64,000 nucleotides of DNA from Sphingobacterium sp. ML3W (GTDB lineage: Bacteria; Bacteroidota; Bacteroidia; Sphingobacteriales; Sphingobacteriaceae): NCBI RefSeq assembly GCF_000747525.1, contig NZ_CP009278.1, positions 3,348,001 to 3,412,000 of the forward strand. Reading direction: 5' to 3'. The number at the start of each line of letters is the position of its first letter. Positions within the stretch are counted from its first letter, which is position 1. Below are positions 15,851 through 25,061 of this stretch, piece after piece. The notes beneath the pieces were generated by a model, which did no database searches, was not told where the DNA came from, and worked only from the letters and a program-made list of their open reading frames with translations. A program made the translations under genes and the position numbers.

Positions 15851-16411
15851 TTAAAAATTAAACCTTAATCCCACGCCTGCGGACGGTCGGAACTGTTCCA
15901 AGTCTGTACCCCACAAAACCTTTGTACGCCCTTGCAGGACTAACACAAAACGGTCGGACAGGTACGTTTCAAATGTGAGCCGTCCACCAGCTCCGTAGAT
16001 AAAATTATCCTCGCTCAAAATTTTTGCTCCATCATACAACATTGCTTCGCCACGGTTGATACTTTCGTAACCGACTACACCTGTTATTCCGAAGTTCAGC
16101 GTGATGTTCTTACGGGCATCGCCCAAGAGGAAGAAGCTGTAACCGCCCTCTGCGGTATAAGTTTCCTGCGGTATGCGGAGGTCTTTATAATCGTGGTATT
16201 GATGAGTGTATTCCAACGCCCAAAGCTGATAGTTACCATTTTTGCCGTTTACGGTCATTGCTACATTGATATAATAATCGTTACCGATTTTATCATCGGA
16301 CAGCACACCCGTACTCACTTCCAATCCTTTCTGTTTAGGTAACATTCTTTGTGCCTGTGTGACCGTGATGGCCATAAAGATGAGCATCACGGTATAGATA
16401 TACTTTTTCAT
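15851..16411 (-). CDS. traO: conjugal transfer protein TraO
   Basis: A 186-residue secreted protein with a signal peptide (M-K-K-Y-I-Y-T...T-Q-A-Q) and alternating aromatic/polar strands ending in a C-terminal Phe, typical of a small outer-membrane beta barrel. Length, order between traN and traQ and the G-L-R-F-N-F ending fit TraO. It probably forms or stabilises the outer-membrane part of the channel. It is 21 bases after traN and 12 before traQ, in one operon. Confidence 0.85.
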   Translation of the reverse strand: MKKYIYTVMLIFMAITVTQAQRMLPKQKGLEVSTGVLSDDKIGNDYYINVAMTVNGKNGNYQLWALEYTHQYHDYKDLRIPQETYTAEGGYSFFLLGDARKNITLNFGITGVVGYESINRGEAMLYDGAKILSEDNFIYGAGGRLTFETYLSDRFVLVLQGRTKVLWGTDLEQFRPSAGVGLRFNF

Positions 16412-16432
16412 ATTATTTACTTTAAAAGGTTA

Positions 16433-17326
16433 TTAAAATTTCAGGTGCATATCGTTAATCAAACGAGCTTTGATTAAGTCGGAATTTTCTATCTGGAGCG
16501 TTTGATGCCTGCCTCCGTTTTTCTCGAAAATCTCAATCAGCAGTACCTTGTCATCGGCAATGGTAAATTGGTCTAACAGGAAGACGTTTTGTTCGATTGT
16601 TTTTCCAGCAATGTCGTCCAGTGGCTTGTAAGTCCTAAGCGGTATCATCGGGCGTTCCTGCACTACGGTACGTTTGGCTACCTTTTTATCCACTACCTTG
16701 AAATTCATAAAATCAATCTGAAATGGCACATTGGTACGGTTTCTCAATTCCGTATGGAAATAGTATTTGCCGTTGTGTATGTAAATGCCTTTGAGGATAA
16801 ACTGAATACCGAAGCTCTTAGCCCCGATATGCTTTACAATACGTTTGTCTTTCTTGTAAATCGTTTCCAACAGCAAGCCTGCCAATGACGGAGAATTGTT
16901 GCCCAATTCTTCAAAAAGCACATCGTTACCATTGGCTTTATCTACTGCCTTTTGCATCGTGAGCAGGTCATAGCTCATTGCCTCCGGATAGGAACTATAA
17001 TACACATTGAAGCTGTAAAAACGTCCGTCATTCGTAATGACTGAAAAATTGGTTTCTGGTTCAAAATCCCTTACCGTTGCTTTTACACGCAACACGTTTT
17101 CTGCATCTTCTGCTTTTCCTGCAATCAGATATTCGCTGCCTAAATCCACGTAACGGATAGCGGTCGGAAAAATCAGGTGTGAAGTCTTATCATAGGTAAC
17201 TTCCATTCTATACGGTTGTATCTTGCCCAATGCAAGTTTAGTTCTTGCACTATCCTGTGCGTAAGACTGTACGGCAAAGCCGAGTATCAGGGCAAATGCC
17301 CAAAAGGTTTTTAAATGATTTTTCAT
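16433..17326 (-). CDS. traN: conjugative transposon protein TraN (VirB9-like, DUF4138)
   Basis: A 297-residue periplasmic protein with a cleavable signal peptide ending near A-Q-D. The two beta-domain layout includes S-H-L-I-F-P-T-A-I-R-Y-V-D-L-G-S near residue 49, the stretch by which TraN is recognised, and the C-terminal R-N-R-T-N-V-P-F segment. TraN is considered a VirB9-like outer-membrane-core subunit working with TraM (VirB10-like). It lies 24 bases after traM. Confidence 0.9.
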   Translation of the reverse strand: MKNHLKTFWAFALILGFAVQSYAQDSARTKLALGKIQPYRMEVTYDKTSHLIFPTAIRYVDLGSEYLIAGKAEDAENVLRVKATVRDFEPETNFSVITNDGRFYSFNVYYSSYPEAMSYDLLTMQKAVDKANGNDVLFEELGNNSPSLAGLLLETIYKKDKRIVKHIGAKSFGIQFILKGIYIHNGKYYFHTELRNRTNVPFQIDFMNFKVVDKKVAKRTVVQERPMIPLRTYKPLDDIAGKTIEQNVFLLDQFTIADDKVLLIEIFEKNGGRHQTLQIENSDLIKARLINDMHLKF

Positions 17327-17350
17327 TGTTTAAATTATTTGAGTTCAATA

Positions 17351-18685
17351 TTATTTTTTAGATACAAGGAAGACCTGATGCCCCGCTTTTAGCGTAACCT
17401 TTGGGGTTCTTACCTTTTTGGCGAAATAGCCCGAAACACCCTGTACCACGCCACGGCTTAAATCAGCAGCAACCTGTTGTCCTGCATTCTGCGTGAGCAT
17501 TATGCTTGTTCCCGAAGTCTGGCTCATATTGCCCGCCATTTCGGTAAGGGCGTTCATTTCGGGCGAATACGGAACGTACAAGCCTTGCTGTCCGTCCAAA
17601 TCGTAAATGGTAATATCCACCGGAATGATGTTGCCCTCTAATTCTACGGAGGTAATTTTTAGCTGTAATCGACCTCCCTGAAATTTAGCGTTAGCTGTTA
17701 CAATCGTTCCTTTTGGAATGGTACGTTGAGGCGTTTGGGCTGGCTCTAACAATCGCAATCGTACCCCTGTTTCGCCGATAACCGTTTGTGCATCGTGTAC
17801 ACAGGCTTTGATACTGTTTTTCGGTTGTGCCGTTTGCTCAATAGAACCTGCGGTATAAAAGCCCCGGTTTCTTGTTTCGCTCCAATCGGCTAAAAAGGCA
17901 CTGTCCGTAGGCTCACGATACAAAGCGGAAACGGTGTTCTTTCTTGTAGGTGTGAATGCCACAAAATGCTCCTTTTGAGTTGAACCTGCGGTAGCCGTAC
18001 CTGCATCCTTAGCAGGTGGGGCTTCTGTCGAATTTGTACCTGTTGGCAGATACTTTGCCGCCATCTGGTAGGATTTCTCCATTAGGGCAAGCTGGTCATC
18101 AACGGTTACAGATTTAGGTACATCTTTCTCGGCTAATTGTTCTTTTAGTTCGTCCAATTGCCTGCGGAGTTCTGTTGTTTCAGAGTTGTTATCCTGATAA
18201 AATGAACCCAATGTGCTTTGTGCATTGCGGTAACTGCTCAATGCAGGATTGCCGTTTCTTCCCGAACCTCTGCCAACGCCATAGCTGCTGTTTTCGTCTT
18301 CTTCGGGAAATTCATCATTAGGCTCTTTTTTGTCTTCAGTATTCCAATAGTCAGAAAGCGTGGTAAGTGCATTGCGTTTTTCTTGCTCTTTGCGTTCCAG
18401 CATTTCCAACTCGTAAGCCTTGCCTTTGTCGGCAGGCATTCCTGCTCCGGTAGCCTCCGGTACTGCATCGTTCAGCCCAATGTTCTCAATTTCCTTTTTG
18501 TCTGCGGATGGTTTAAATATGAGGTACATACAACCTACGAAGACAATTCCCATTAAGCCAAAGATGAGTGGCTTTTTGAGCTTTTCGGCTTTGTTCTGTG
18601 TACCGTCTTGCAGTCCATCAGTGGTTGCTGCCGGGCTACCCTCGGTTACCCGAACAACCGACTTTTTGTTCTCATTTTCTTTCAT
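17351..18685 (-). CDS. traM: conjugative transposon protein TraM (VirB10-like)
   Basis: A 444-residue bitopic inner-membrane protein. It has a short cytoplasmic head, one membrane helix at about 39-57 (L-I-F-G-L-M-G-I-V-F-V-G), a long Gln/Glu/Ser-rich linker and a C-terminal beta domain (about 280-440) that includes A-S/T-V-H and G-T-I-V-T-A-N segments. This is the VirB10-like plan that spans the periplasm. Its start overlaps the traL end by 14 bases. A second start codon within the first residues cannot be excluded. Confidence 0.9.
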   Translation of the reverse strand: MKENENKKSVVRVTEGSPAATTDGLQDGTQNKAEKLKKPLIFGLMGIVFVGCMYLIFKPSADKKEIENIGLNDAVPEATGAGMPADKGKAYELEMLERKEQEKRNALTTLSDYWNTEDKKEPNDEFPEEDENSSYGVGRGSGRNGNPALSSYRNAQSTLGSFYQDNNSETTELRRQLDELKEQLAEKDVPKSVTVDDQLALMEKSYQMAAKYLPTGTNSTEAPPAKDAGTATAGSTQKEHFVAFTPTRKNTVSALYREPTDSAFLADWSETRNRGFYTAGSIEQTAQPKNSIKACVHDAQTVIGETGVRLRLLEPAQTPQRTIPKGTIVTANAKFQGGRLQLKITSVELEGNIIPVDITIYDLDGQQGLYVPYSPEMNALTEMAGNMSQTSGTSIMLTQNAGQQVAADLSRGVVQGVSGYFAKKVRTPKVTLKAGHQVFLVSKK

Positions 18686-18959
18686 AAATCTTGTTTTTTA
18701 GAATTGTTGATAATGTGTCCTGCAATCTTGCAGGACTTTCACTTTTTTTGAGGACAGGGTTTTCGATATGCTCGATGACCATATCGTTACCCGACTTTGA
18801 GGTATCGTACCATACTTTGCAAATGACACCTGCCGTAAGCAGTAGATACCCCACAAAAAAGTAAAGTGTGTATTGGTGCTGTTTCCGCAAGGGCAATGCC
18901 CGCCAGCGTTCGTCCAGCTTGTCAAAGTACCTGTCCATATTTGCTCTTAGTTTTTTCAT
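18672..18959 (-). CDS. traL: TraL-like small membrane protein (DUF3989)
   Basis: A 95-residue protein with the N-terminal motif D-K-L-D-E-R-W-R-A-L-P-L-R-K-Q-H-Q-Y and one membrane helix (about residues 31-50), followed by a polar periplasmic tail. It fits the DUF3989/TraL slot between traK and traM. A longer frame to 19052 exists, but ATG 18959 gives the usual N-terminus. It overlaps traM by 14 bases. Confidence 0.8.
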   Translation of the reverse strand: MKKLRANMDRYFDKLDERWRALPLRKQHQYTLYFFVGYLLLTAGVICKVWYDTSKSGNDMVIEHIENPVLKKSESPARLQDTLSTILKNKIYERK

Positions 18960-18978
18960 AACCTTACTATTTCTGTTG

Positions 18979-19407
18979 TTATAGCTTGAAACGCTTAGGA
19001 CTTTGACCTGCCTTTTGCTTCGGTTCTTCATTGACCAAAGCGACTGCCTCAACCGCTTTGGGTGCGGATATGACTGACAGGTTTGTCAGTTCCGATTTTT
19101 TCAGCAGTTGCCCAAATTGGTCTTTCCTTGCAACCTCCATTCTGTTAAGCGAGAATTTGCCGTTCAGGTATTTTACCCACATACTGCATTCTACACTTGG
19201 CTTGTCTTCGCCCGACCATTGCAGGTAGCCCGTCAGCAACAAGTCCTGTTTAGGCAAACTATCTGTACCTTTTTGGCAGTTTTCGAGGTATTCGCCGATA
19301 CTTTCCTTCAACTTTCCAGCATACGCTCCCTGCGTATGGAAATAGCCGTTATATCCTTTATCGGTAAGGATTTTTGCAAACGTGTTTAAATCTGATAATG
19401 CTTCCAT
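18979..19407 (-). CDS. unknown protein inserted between traK and traL
   Basis: A 142-residue soluble protein with a helical first half (D-L-N-T-F-A-K-I-L-T-D-K-G-Y near residue 6) and a strand-rich middle ending in K-R-F-K-L. No signal peptide. CTnDOT has no gene at this place, so it is an addition. Gaps of 12 and 19 bases to traK and traL make it part of the operon. It might be a channel accessory or an entry-exclusion or regulatory factor, but nothing in the sequence proves this. Confidence 0.65.
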   Translation of the reverse strand: MEALSDLNTFAKILTDKGYNGYFHTQGAYAGKLKESIGEYLENCQKGTDSLPKQDLLLTGYLQWSGEDKPSVECSMWVKYLNGKFSLNRMEVARKDQFGQLLKKSELTNLSVISAPKAVEAVALVNEEPKQKAGQSPKRFKL

Positions 19408-19419
19408 AAGATTGTTTTT

Positions 19420-20043
19420 TTAGCGTTCGATAACTTCTATATCCCTGTTTTCTATCACTGCAAACTTTTCGATGTTGAAGCCTTGCGGGTTGTTGTCCGA
19501 ACGGACAGAGTTCACGAGATAGCAGGAAGTAATCAGGTTACGCCTGGTCACGTTGCTCGAACGGATAATAAATTGTTTGGCGTAGGTACGCACCGCATAA
19601 GGATAGGTGTCGAAATTGCACACGACACTATCCACCTCAATGCGTTGCTGTACATTCCCCGAAATAATCCTGCTGTAATAGCCCTTTTCCGACAGGTCTT
19701 TGTAATAATCAAAAGCTGATTTATCGGCAAGGTTGAATGCCCTGCTCATATTGCTTTCGATAGCGTTCTTGTCGGGAGCAAGCGTAAAAAAGAGTTCGTG
19801 AAAACGCCTGACGTGTTCCCTTGCTTCCACAGGTCGGTTGATACTTGCATCTTGCGATAAGGCAAGCATCAACGATTTTCCATTATCCAGCACATAGATT
19901 TTTTGGCGTTGTTCGTCTACAAAGCTGTAAGATTTCCAAAGTGAAAATCCTACCACGCTTAGGCAGAGAACGGCAAATACAATGGCATACAGCCGTATTT
20001 GCCTAAAACTGTTTTCGATATTTCTTAATGTTTTAAATTCCAT
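19420..20043 (-). CDS. traK: conjugative transposon protein TraK (VirB8-like)
   Basis: A 207-residue bitopic protein with an N-terminal membrane helix (about 17-35, A-I-V-F-A-V-L-C-L-S-V-V-G-F), a periplasmic domain and R-P-V-E-A-R-E-H-V-R-R-F-H near residue 76, the typical TraK start of the folded domain. It fits the VirB8-like scaffold that contacts most channel parts. It is 21 bases after traJ and 12 before the inserted gene. Confidence 0.9.
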   Translation of the reverse strand: MEFKTLRNIENSFRQIRLYAIVFAVLCLSVVGFSLWKSYSFVDEQRQKIYVLDNGKSLMLALSQDASINRPVEAREHVRRFHELFFTLAPDKNAIESNMSRAFNLADKSAFDYYKDLSEKGYYSRIISGNVQQRIEVDSVVCNFDTYPYAVRTYAKQFIIRSSNVTRRNLITSCYLVNSVRSDNNPQGFNIEKFAVIENRDIEVIER

Positions 20044-20064
20044 TTTTAAATGATTTGATTGTTT

Positions 20065-21060
20065 TTATTTCCCCATTAACTTGCCACCGATATTTCCAAC
20101 TGCCGAACCTGTTCCTGCTCCGGCGATATTTCCGGTTTTCATTGCGGCTTGGTTTACGTTACGGGTAAAGTTCCCTGCACCGCCTGCCTGAATAATCCAG
20201 CCTGTTACCGTTGGGATAGTGAAGTAGCCCACGATACCGATTATCATAAAGATGATGTACACGGTATTTGAGGTATCAGGAATGTAAGTCGGGTCGGCAA
20301 GCATTGCTATATCCTTTTCGATAATGAGGGATTGTATTTTGGCAAGCATAGAGCTGAACAGGTCTGCCACAGGCAACCACAGGTAAACGCTGACGTATCG
20401 GGTCAGCCATTGCGTGAGCGTGGACTGAAAACCGTCCCACACGCTTATCGCAAAGGCTATCGGCCCGAGTATGGACAGGACAATGAGAAAGAACGTCCTT
20501 ATGGTATCAATAACCAAAGCTGCCGCCTGAAACAGTACCTCTAACAGATTGCGAAACCAATTCTTAATAGCTTGTTCGGTTTGGTAGGCAAACCTATCCA
20601 TATACATTCCCGACATCGTAATCAAATCGCCGGGCGACCAGCCCAATTCTTCGAGCTTTTTATCAAATTCCTCATTTGATACGAGATAGGCTGTTTCAGG
20701 ATTTCGTAGCATAGCTTCCCGTTCGAGCAGGTCTTTTTTCGCCTGCAAATCGTTGAGGTCAAGCACCTGATTTTCGAGGATTGTGTGAGTACCCTGTACC
20801 ACCGGACTTAACACGGCATTGATTGTTCCCAATACGATAGTTGGGAAAAACATAATGCAAAGCCCCAAAGCGAAAGGACGGAGCAAAGGGTACATATCAA
20901 TGGGTTCAGCCCTGCTCAAAGCCTGCCATACTTTTATGGCAACATAGAACAAAGCCCCCAATCCGGCTATCCCTTTAGCCACTGCCGCCATATCGGCGGA
21001 CAGTGGGAGCATCTCATCATATAATGAGCGTAGGACTTCGTGAAGATTTTGAAATTCCAT
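20065..21060 (-). CDS. traJ: conjugative transposon protein TraJ (VirB6/TrbL-like)
   Basis: A 331-residue polytopic inner-membrane protein with hydrophobic segments at about 27-43, 69-90, 175-210 and 268-292. It has the TrbL-like sequence S-I-L-G-P-I-A-F-A-I-S-V-W-D-G-F near residue 195 and a Gly/Ala-rich tail. It forms the inner-membrane passage for DNA with TraG. It lies 2 bases after traI. Confidence 0.9.
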   Translation of the reverse strand: MEFQNLHEVLRSLYDEMLPLSADMAAVAKGIAGLGALFYVAIKVWQALSRAEPIDMYPLLRPFALGLCIMFFPTIVLGTINAVLSPVVQGTHTILENQVLDLNDLQAKKDLLEREAMLRNPETAYLVSNEEFDKKLEELGWSPGDLITMSGMYMDRFAYQTEQAIKNWFRNLLEVLFQAAALVIDTIRTFFLIVLSILGPIAFAISVWDGFQSTLTQWLTRYVSVYLWLPVADLFSSMLAKIQSLIIEKDIAMLADPTYIPDTSNTVYIIFMIIGIVGYFTIPTVTGWIIQAGGAGNFTRNVNQAAMKTGNIAGAGTGSAVGNIGGKLMGK

Positions 21061-21062
21061 AA

Positions 21063-21695
21063 CTACCAGTATTTTTGGTTAGGAGTTCCATAGAGGTCAA
21101 GCACTCTTTTGGTATTGTTCTGCTTTTTTGCTCTTAGAATACTTACAGAGATATTCTTATTGGTATAGTAGCGTACCAAGCTGTGGTATTCCTTTACTTC
21201 TTTGTACACTCTATCAATAATATCCATACGCTCTTTGTCGTTCAGCGAAAGGCTTGATGAGGTTACAATCTGTTTGAGTTCTTTCAGCAGTTCGGTACTT
21301 TCATTCAGCAATGCCGAATAACCATTGCTGATAGCTGCCAATTCCTGTGCAGAAAAATTCGGGTCGTTCATCATCTTACCGAAGTTGGTAACATACATTT
21401 CGGATACGTCACCGACAAGCAATACAGTCTGCTGTACCTTACGTGCATCTTTTACAAGATTATTTACAGCTTGTAGCTTGTCGTAATACTCCTTACCCTG
21501 TTTATACACCTTTTCCACTTCCTTGAAATTTTTAATTACATTGGATACCGTGGAAGAAGTCTGTACGATTTCATTCGCACTGTTGAGAATACCTGATGCC
21601 AGATTTGTGGGGTCGGTTACTACCCATTGTGCTTTTGCGGACGGTGCTACGGCGAGCATTAGTGCCGTACACACCATAAAAAGGAACTTTTTCAT
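21063..21695 (-). CDS. traI: TraI-like secreted protein (DUF4141)
   Basis: A 210-residue periplasmic, mostly alpha-helical protein with a signal peptide (M-K-K-F-L-F...A-K-A-Q-W). The N-terminal W-V-V-T-D-P-T-N-L-A and heptad-like helices fit DUF4141/TraI, similar in place to VirB5 pilus-tip proteins. It is 26 bases after traG and 2 before traJ, in the operon order of CTnDOT. Confidence 0.88.
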   Translation of the reverse strand: MKKFLFMVCTALMLAVAPSAKAQWVVTDPTNLASGILNSANEIVQTSSTVSNVIKNFKEVEKVYKQGKEYYDKLQAVNNLVKDARKVQQTVLLVGDVSEMYVTNFGKMMNDPNFSAQELAAISNGYSALLNESTELLKELKQIVTSSSLSLNDKERMDIIDRVYKEVKEYHSLVRYYTNKNISVSILRAKKQNNTKRVLDLYGTPNQKYW

Positions 21696-21721
21696 TTTTA
21701 TGAATTTTAAAATGTTAATGA

Positions 21722-24226
21722 CTATTGATTTGCTTTGTCACGCCTTTGCATTGCGATATGCTTAATGGCGAGTTCTACGTTACCGTCCAATTCGGAAGCT
21801 AATTGCATTACCTCCATTTTTTCGGTTTCTTCTGTCGTGTATGCGAGGTATTCCTCCAAACTAACTTCGGTGGCATAGACTGCCGAGTTCGTACCACCTA
21901 AGCCAATCCAAACCTCTTTGTACAGTCGGCTTGCATCGTTGTTCATATTGATAGAAAGTACCTGACCTTTTTCCTTATCTGTAAGCCCCAACATTGCCTG
22001 TATGTCATCGAATTTATTCATATACTTACGCTGGTCTAAGAGGATTTTACAGTCGGAATTGTTGATGATACTTTCTTTTACAATGGGCGACTGGATAATA
22101 TCATCTACCTCTTGCGTAACGACAATCGCCTCTCCGAAGAATTTGCGGACGGTTTTAAATAAATATTTTATATACTCCGCCATTCCTTCTTTGGCAATCG
22201 CTTTCCACGCTTCTTCAATCAGGATGAGTTTTCGGATACCTTTCAGCCTCCGCATCTTGTTGATAAAAACTTCCATAATGATAATTGTGACTATGGGAAA
22301 GAGGATTTTGTGGTCTTTAATCGCATCAATTTCAAACACGATAAAGCGTTTGGAAAGCAGGTCTAACTGCTTATCGGAGTTCAACAGATAATCGTACTCT
22401 CCACCTTTATAGTAGGGTTCGAGAACGTTTAAAAAATTTGCTATGTCAAAGTCTTTTTCCCTTACCTGTTTTTCTTCGAGTACCTTGCGGTAATCGCCCC
22501 GTACATACTCATAGAAACCGTTAAATGATGGGTAAACATCGTCCGTTTTGATACGTTCGATATAGCCGCTTACGGCATTGGAAAGAGCAACCTCTTCAGA
22601 ACGGGTTGGCGGTTCATCATCACGTTTCCAGAGTGTCAGTATTAAAGTCTTGACACTTTCACGCTTCTCAATGTCGAACACGCCATCATCGGTATAGAAA
22701 GGGTTAAAGGCAATGGGATTGTCTTCGGTGTATGTAAAATACACGCCGTCTTCGCCTTTGGTCTTTCCTTTGATGAGTTCGCATAAGCCCTGATAACTAT
22801 TCCCTGTATCCACCAACAGGACGTGAGCACCCTGTTCGTAGTATTGCCTTACCATATGATTTGTGAAGAACGATTTTCCCGAACCCGATGGCCCCAAAAT
22901 GAATTTGTTGCGGTTCGTGATAATCCCACGCTTCATTGGCAAATCCGATATATCCAAATGGATAGGCTTTCCGGTCAGGCGGTCAGCCATTTTGATACCG
23001 AACGGAGAGGGCGAATTGTGGTAGTTGGTTTCTTCCGTGAAGAAGCACAAAGCAGGCTCAATGAATGTGTAAAAACTTTCCTCGCTCGGAAAATCGCCTG
23101 CATTGCCCGGCATTCCAGCCCAAAACAAAGTGGCTACGTCCGTAGTGTTGTGGCGAGGCTTACACTCCATCAATGCCAATGCACTACCGCAATCGTTCTT
23201 TAACTGTTTCAGCTCCGCAGGGTCTTCCGACCACGCCATAATGTTGAAGTGTGCCCTTATGGAAGAAAGACCGAACGAATGTGCTTCGTTCAGGTATTTT
23301 TCTATCCACTCTTTGTTGATTTGGTTTGCCCTGCTATACCTTGCCAAAGAGTGCATATTCCTTGCAGACTTTTCAAACTTTTGCAGGTTGTCTTCGCTGT
23401 TATCCAAAAACAAATATTGGTTGTAGATATGGTTACAGCTAAGGAGTAATCCCACAGGAGCAGCGAACGACAAACGGCAGTCGCTCCGGTCGGTGGATAG
23501 CTTTTCAAAACGGGTATCAGCCGATACCGTTCCGGGCAAATCGTCTGTATCGGACAAGGTGTGCAGGCTCAACCTTTTGTTTCCGATACGGACTTCTTCC
23601 GTTCCGAGTGCGATGTCCTGCATCGGTGTTCCGCTTTCCCTTGACAGGGTTAGGTACTGTTCCAACAATCCCTGCTTTTCGTCCGTTCCGATGATTTCAT
23701 CTTCGGTAAGGCGTTGCAGGGTTATGAAACCGCTATCGTTCACGATACGCTCAAACTGTGCCACGGCTTCCATAAAGCGGTGTATCGTTTCCTTGTTCCT
23801 GATTTCCTTTGGTATGAGCGTACCTTTGCAAAGCGAACTGAAGTTGCTTTGCATACGCATTCTTTCCTTAGTGGTCTTGGTCAGGAACAGGTAACAATAA
23901 TGGTTCAGAAATGGTCGCTCATTAAAATGGCGTTGGTAGGATTTAGCCAAAAAACTTTGGTCTTCCTTTGCCAAATCGGGAGCATAGCTTTCTTTGATGT
24001 ACCAATCCTGTTTGTGGATGACCGTAAAATCCGGCAAGGTCTTGATAGCCTTATGCCAGGCGGAGTGAATAGCTTCGTATTCCGCCGATGCTACCGTAAA
24101 CAGTTCCGGCAAACGAACCTCAAAGCAGGCGGTAATGTCCGCATCTTTGGAAAGGATGCAGTTGTTTTCTACTGCCAACAAAGGAAATTTGTTTTCCAGC
24201 GTTGTTGTCTTTGCAACGTTTCTCAT
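21722..24226 (-). CDS. traG: conjugation ATPase TraG (VirB4 family)
   Basis: An 834-residue cytoplasmic ATPase associated with the inner membrane. Walker A G-P-S-G-S-G-K-S lies near residue 445 and Walker B L-I-L-I-E-E-A-W near 660, with a VirB4-type N-terminal half and arginine-rich C-terminal motifs. It powers assembly and substrate passage of the type IV channel. Full family length and uninterrupted. Its start overlaps the traF end by 4 bases (ATGA). Confidence 0.95.
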   Translation of the reverse strand: MRNVAKTTTLENKFPLLAVENNCILSKDADITACFEVRLPELFTVASAEYEAIHSAWHKAIKTLPDFTVIHKQDWYIKESYAPDLAKEDQSFLAKSYQRHFNERPFLNHYCYLFLTKTTKERMRMQSNFSSLCKGTLIPKEIRNKETIHRFMEAVAQFERIVNDSGFITLQRLTEDEIIGTDEKQGLLEQYLTLSRESGTPMQDIALGTEEVRIGNKRLSLHTLSDTDDLPGTVSADTRFEKLSTDRSDCRLSFAAPVGLLLSCNHIYNQYLFLDNSEDNLQKFEKSARNMHSLARYSRANQINKEWIEKYLNEAHSFGLSSIRAHFNIMAWSEDPAELKQLKNDCGSALALMECKPRHNTTDVATLFWAGMPGNAGDFPSEESFYTFIEPALCFFTEETNYHNSPSPFGIKMADRLTGKPIHLDISDLPMKRGIITNRNKFILGPSGSGKSFFTNHMVRQYYEQGAHVLLVDTGNSYQGLCELIKGKTKGEDGVYFTYTEDNPIAFNPFYTDDGVFDIEKRESVKTLILTLWKRDDEPPTRSEEVALSNAVSGYIERIKTDDVYPSFNGFYEYVRGDYRKVLEEKQVREKDFDIANFLNVLEPYYKGGEYDYLLNSDKQLDLLSKRFIVFEIDAIKDHKILFPIVTIIIMEVFINKMRRLKGIRKLILIEEAWKAIAKEGMAEYIKYLFKTVRKFFGEAIVVTQEVDDIIQSPIVKESIINNSDCKILLDQRKYMNKFDDIQAMLGLTDKEKGQVLSINMNNDASRLYKEVWIGLGGTNSAVYATEVSLEEYLAYTTEETEKMEVMQLASELDGNVELAIKHIAMQRRDKANQ

Positions 24227-24555
24227 AGGGCATTCGATTTAGGAGTGAATTTTAAATAGCGGTGTACAGGCTTGCGACAAATGATGTATCGGGGATGTCT
24301 TTTTCCTGCCCCGATTTTCATTAGCCCGTGCTCGCCATATTTCCTGTTCAGTGAAAAGGTCTGCCATACAATCAGCGAAGCACCACCAGCACCGAGAAAC
24401 AGGCAGATGTAAGAGTTTATTCCTGCCATATACAGTATCATCACGAAGATGAGCGTGCCGAGCAGCCCACCTGCGAAAATGAACAGGTATTGTGCTTTCA
24501 GACCCTTAAATTCCACCGTTCTTCCTATGCCTTTGTTTATGTTGTAATTGTTCAT
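24223..24555 (-). CDS. traF: TraF-like membrane protein (DUF4133)
   Basis: A 110-residue protein with the opening Y-N-I-N-K-G-I-G-R-T-V-E-F-K-G-L-K-A-Q-Y and two membrane helices (about 25-45 and 50-68), matching DUF4133/TraF and the VirB3-like role next to the VirB4 ATPase. It ends with an ATGA overlap onto traG. Confidence 0.9.
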   Translation of the reverse strand: MNNYNINKGIGRTVEFKGLKAQYLFIFAGGLLGTLIFVMILYMAGINSYICLFLGAGGASLIVWQTFSLNRKYGEHGLMKIGAGKRHPRYIICRKPVHRYLKFTPKSNAL

Positions 24556-24566
24556 AAACTAGAGGA

Positions 24567-24872
24567 TTAAAGAAAGAATGAACGCAGGATGGTAGCTGCC
24601 ACGATTAAAAAGATACACGCACCAAACCAGCTTGCCGCAGTTTTGGATGTATCGGGGTCGCCCGAACTGAATTTGTTGTACACCTTAACGCCTCCGATTA
24701 ACCCGACTACTGCACCTATGGCGTAGATTAATTGGGTTGCGGGGTCGAAATAAGACGTTACCATTTGGGTAGCCTCGTTGATACCTGCTGTACCGTTTCC
24801 CTGTGCGAAAGCACCAATTCCTGACAGCATAGCCACGGCTGCCAGCAAAACTTTTTTTCTCTGTTTTTCCAT
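24567..24872 (-). CDS. traE: TraE-like membrane protein (DUF4134)
   Basis: A 101-residue protein with a signal-like N-terminus (A-F-A-Q near residue 25) and two further hydrophobic helices. The G-x-x-x-I-x-x-A motif G-T-A-G-I-N-E-A follows cleavage. It matches DUF4134/TraE, the VirB2-like candidate pilin. It is the first gene of the channel operon, and in CTnDOT it would follow traD directly. Here 3.6 kb of cargo in the opposite direction sits between them. Confidence 0.88.
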   Translation of the reverse strand: MEKQRKKVLLAAVAMLSGIGAFAQGNGTAGINEATQMVTSYFDPATQLIYAIGAVVGLIGGVKVYNKFSSGDPDTSKTAASWFGACIFLIVAATILRSFFL

Positions 24873-24960
24873 AACTGAAACACATTAATTTGTTATTGTT
24901 ATCCCGCACCTTGCGGGCTTTCGGGACAAAGGTGTTTCAGAAATTAGAGCGTTATAAGAA

Positions 24961-24987
24961 AGTGGCAGTCAGTGGAATTGTTTGGCG
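24961..24987 (-). promoter_or_regulatory. paired GGC direct repeats before traE
   Basis: AGTGGC (24961-24966) and TTTGGCG (24981-24987) are spaced by exactly 20 bases, and GGTGGCG follows near 24991. The site lies about 90-115 bases before traE and resembles the paired elements before the HTH pair and traA. The first copy is degenerate. Confidence 0.35.
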
Positions 24988-25061
24988 GTGGGTGGCGTTA
25001 TAGAGATGAAAAAAAGAGGATATATATTTATTGGACAATGTTTATTTACTATCTTCGCAAA

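Noticed and set aside
23714..24259. 181-residue plus-strand frame antisense to traG
   Set aside because: It lies entirely opposite the intact traG/traF genes with unusual composition; it is a shadow frame.
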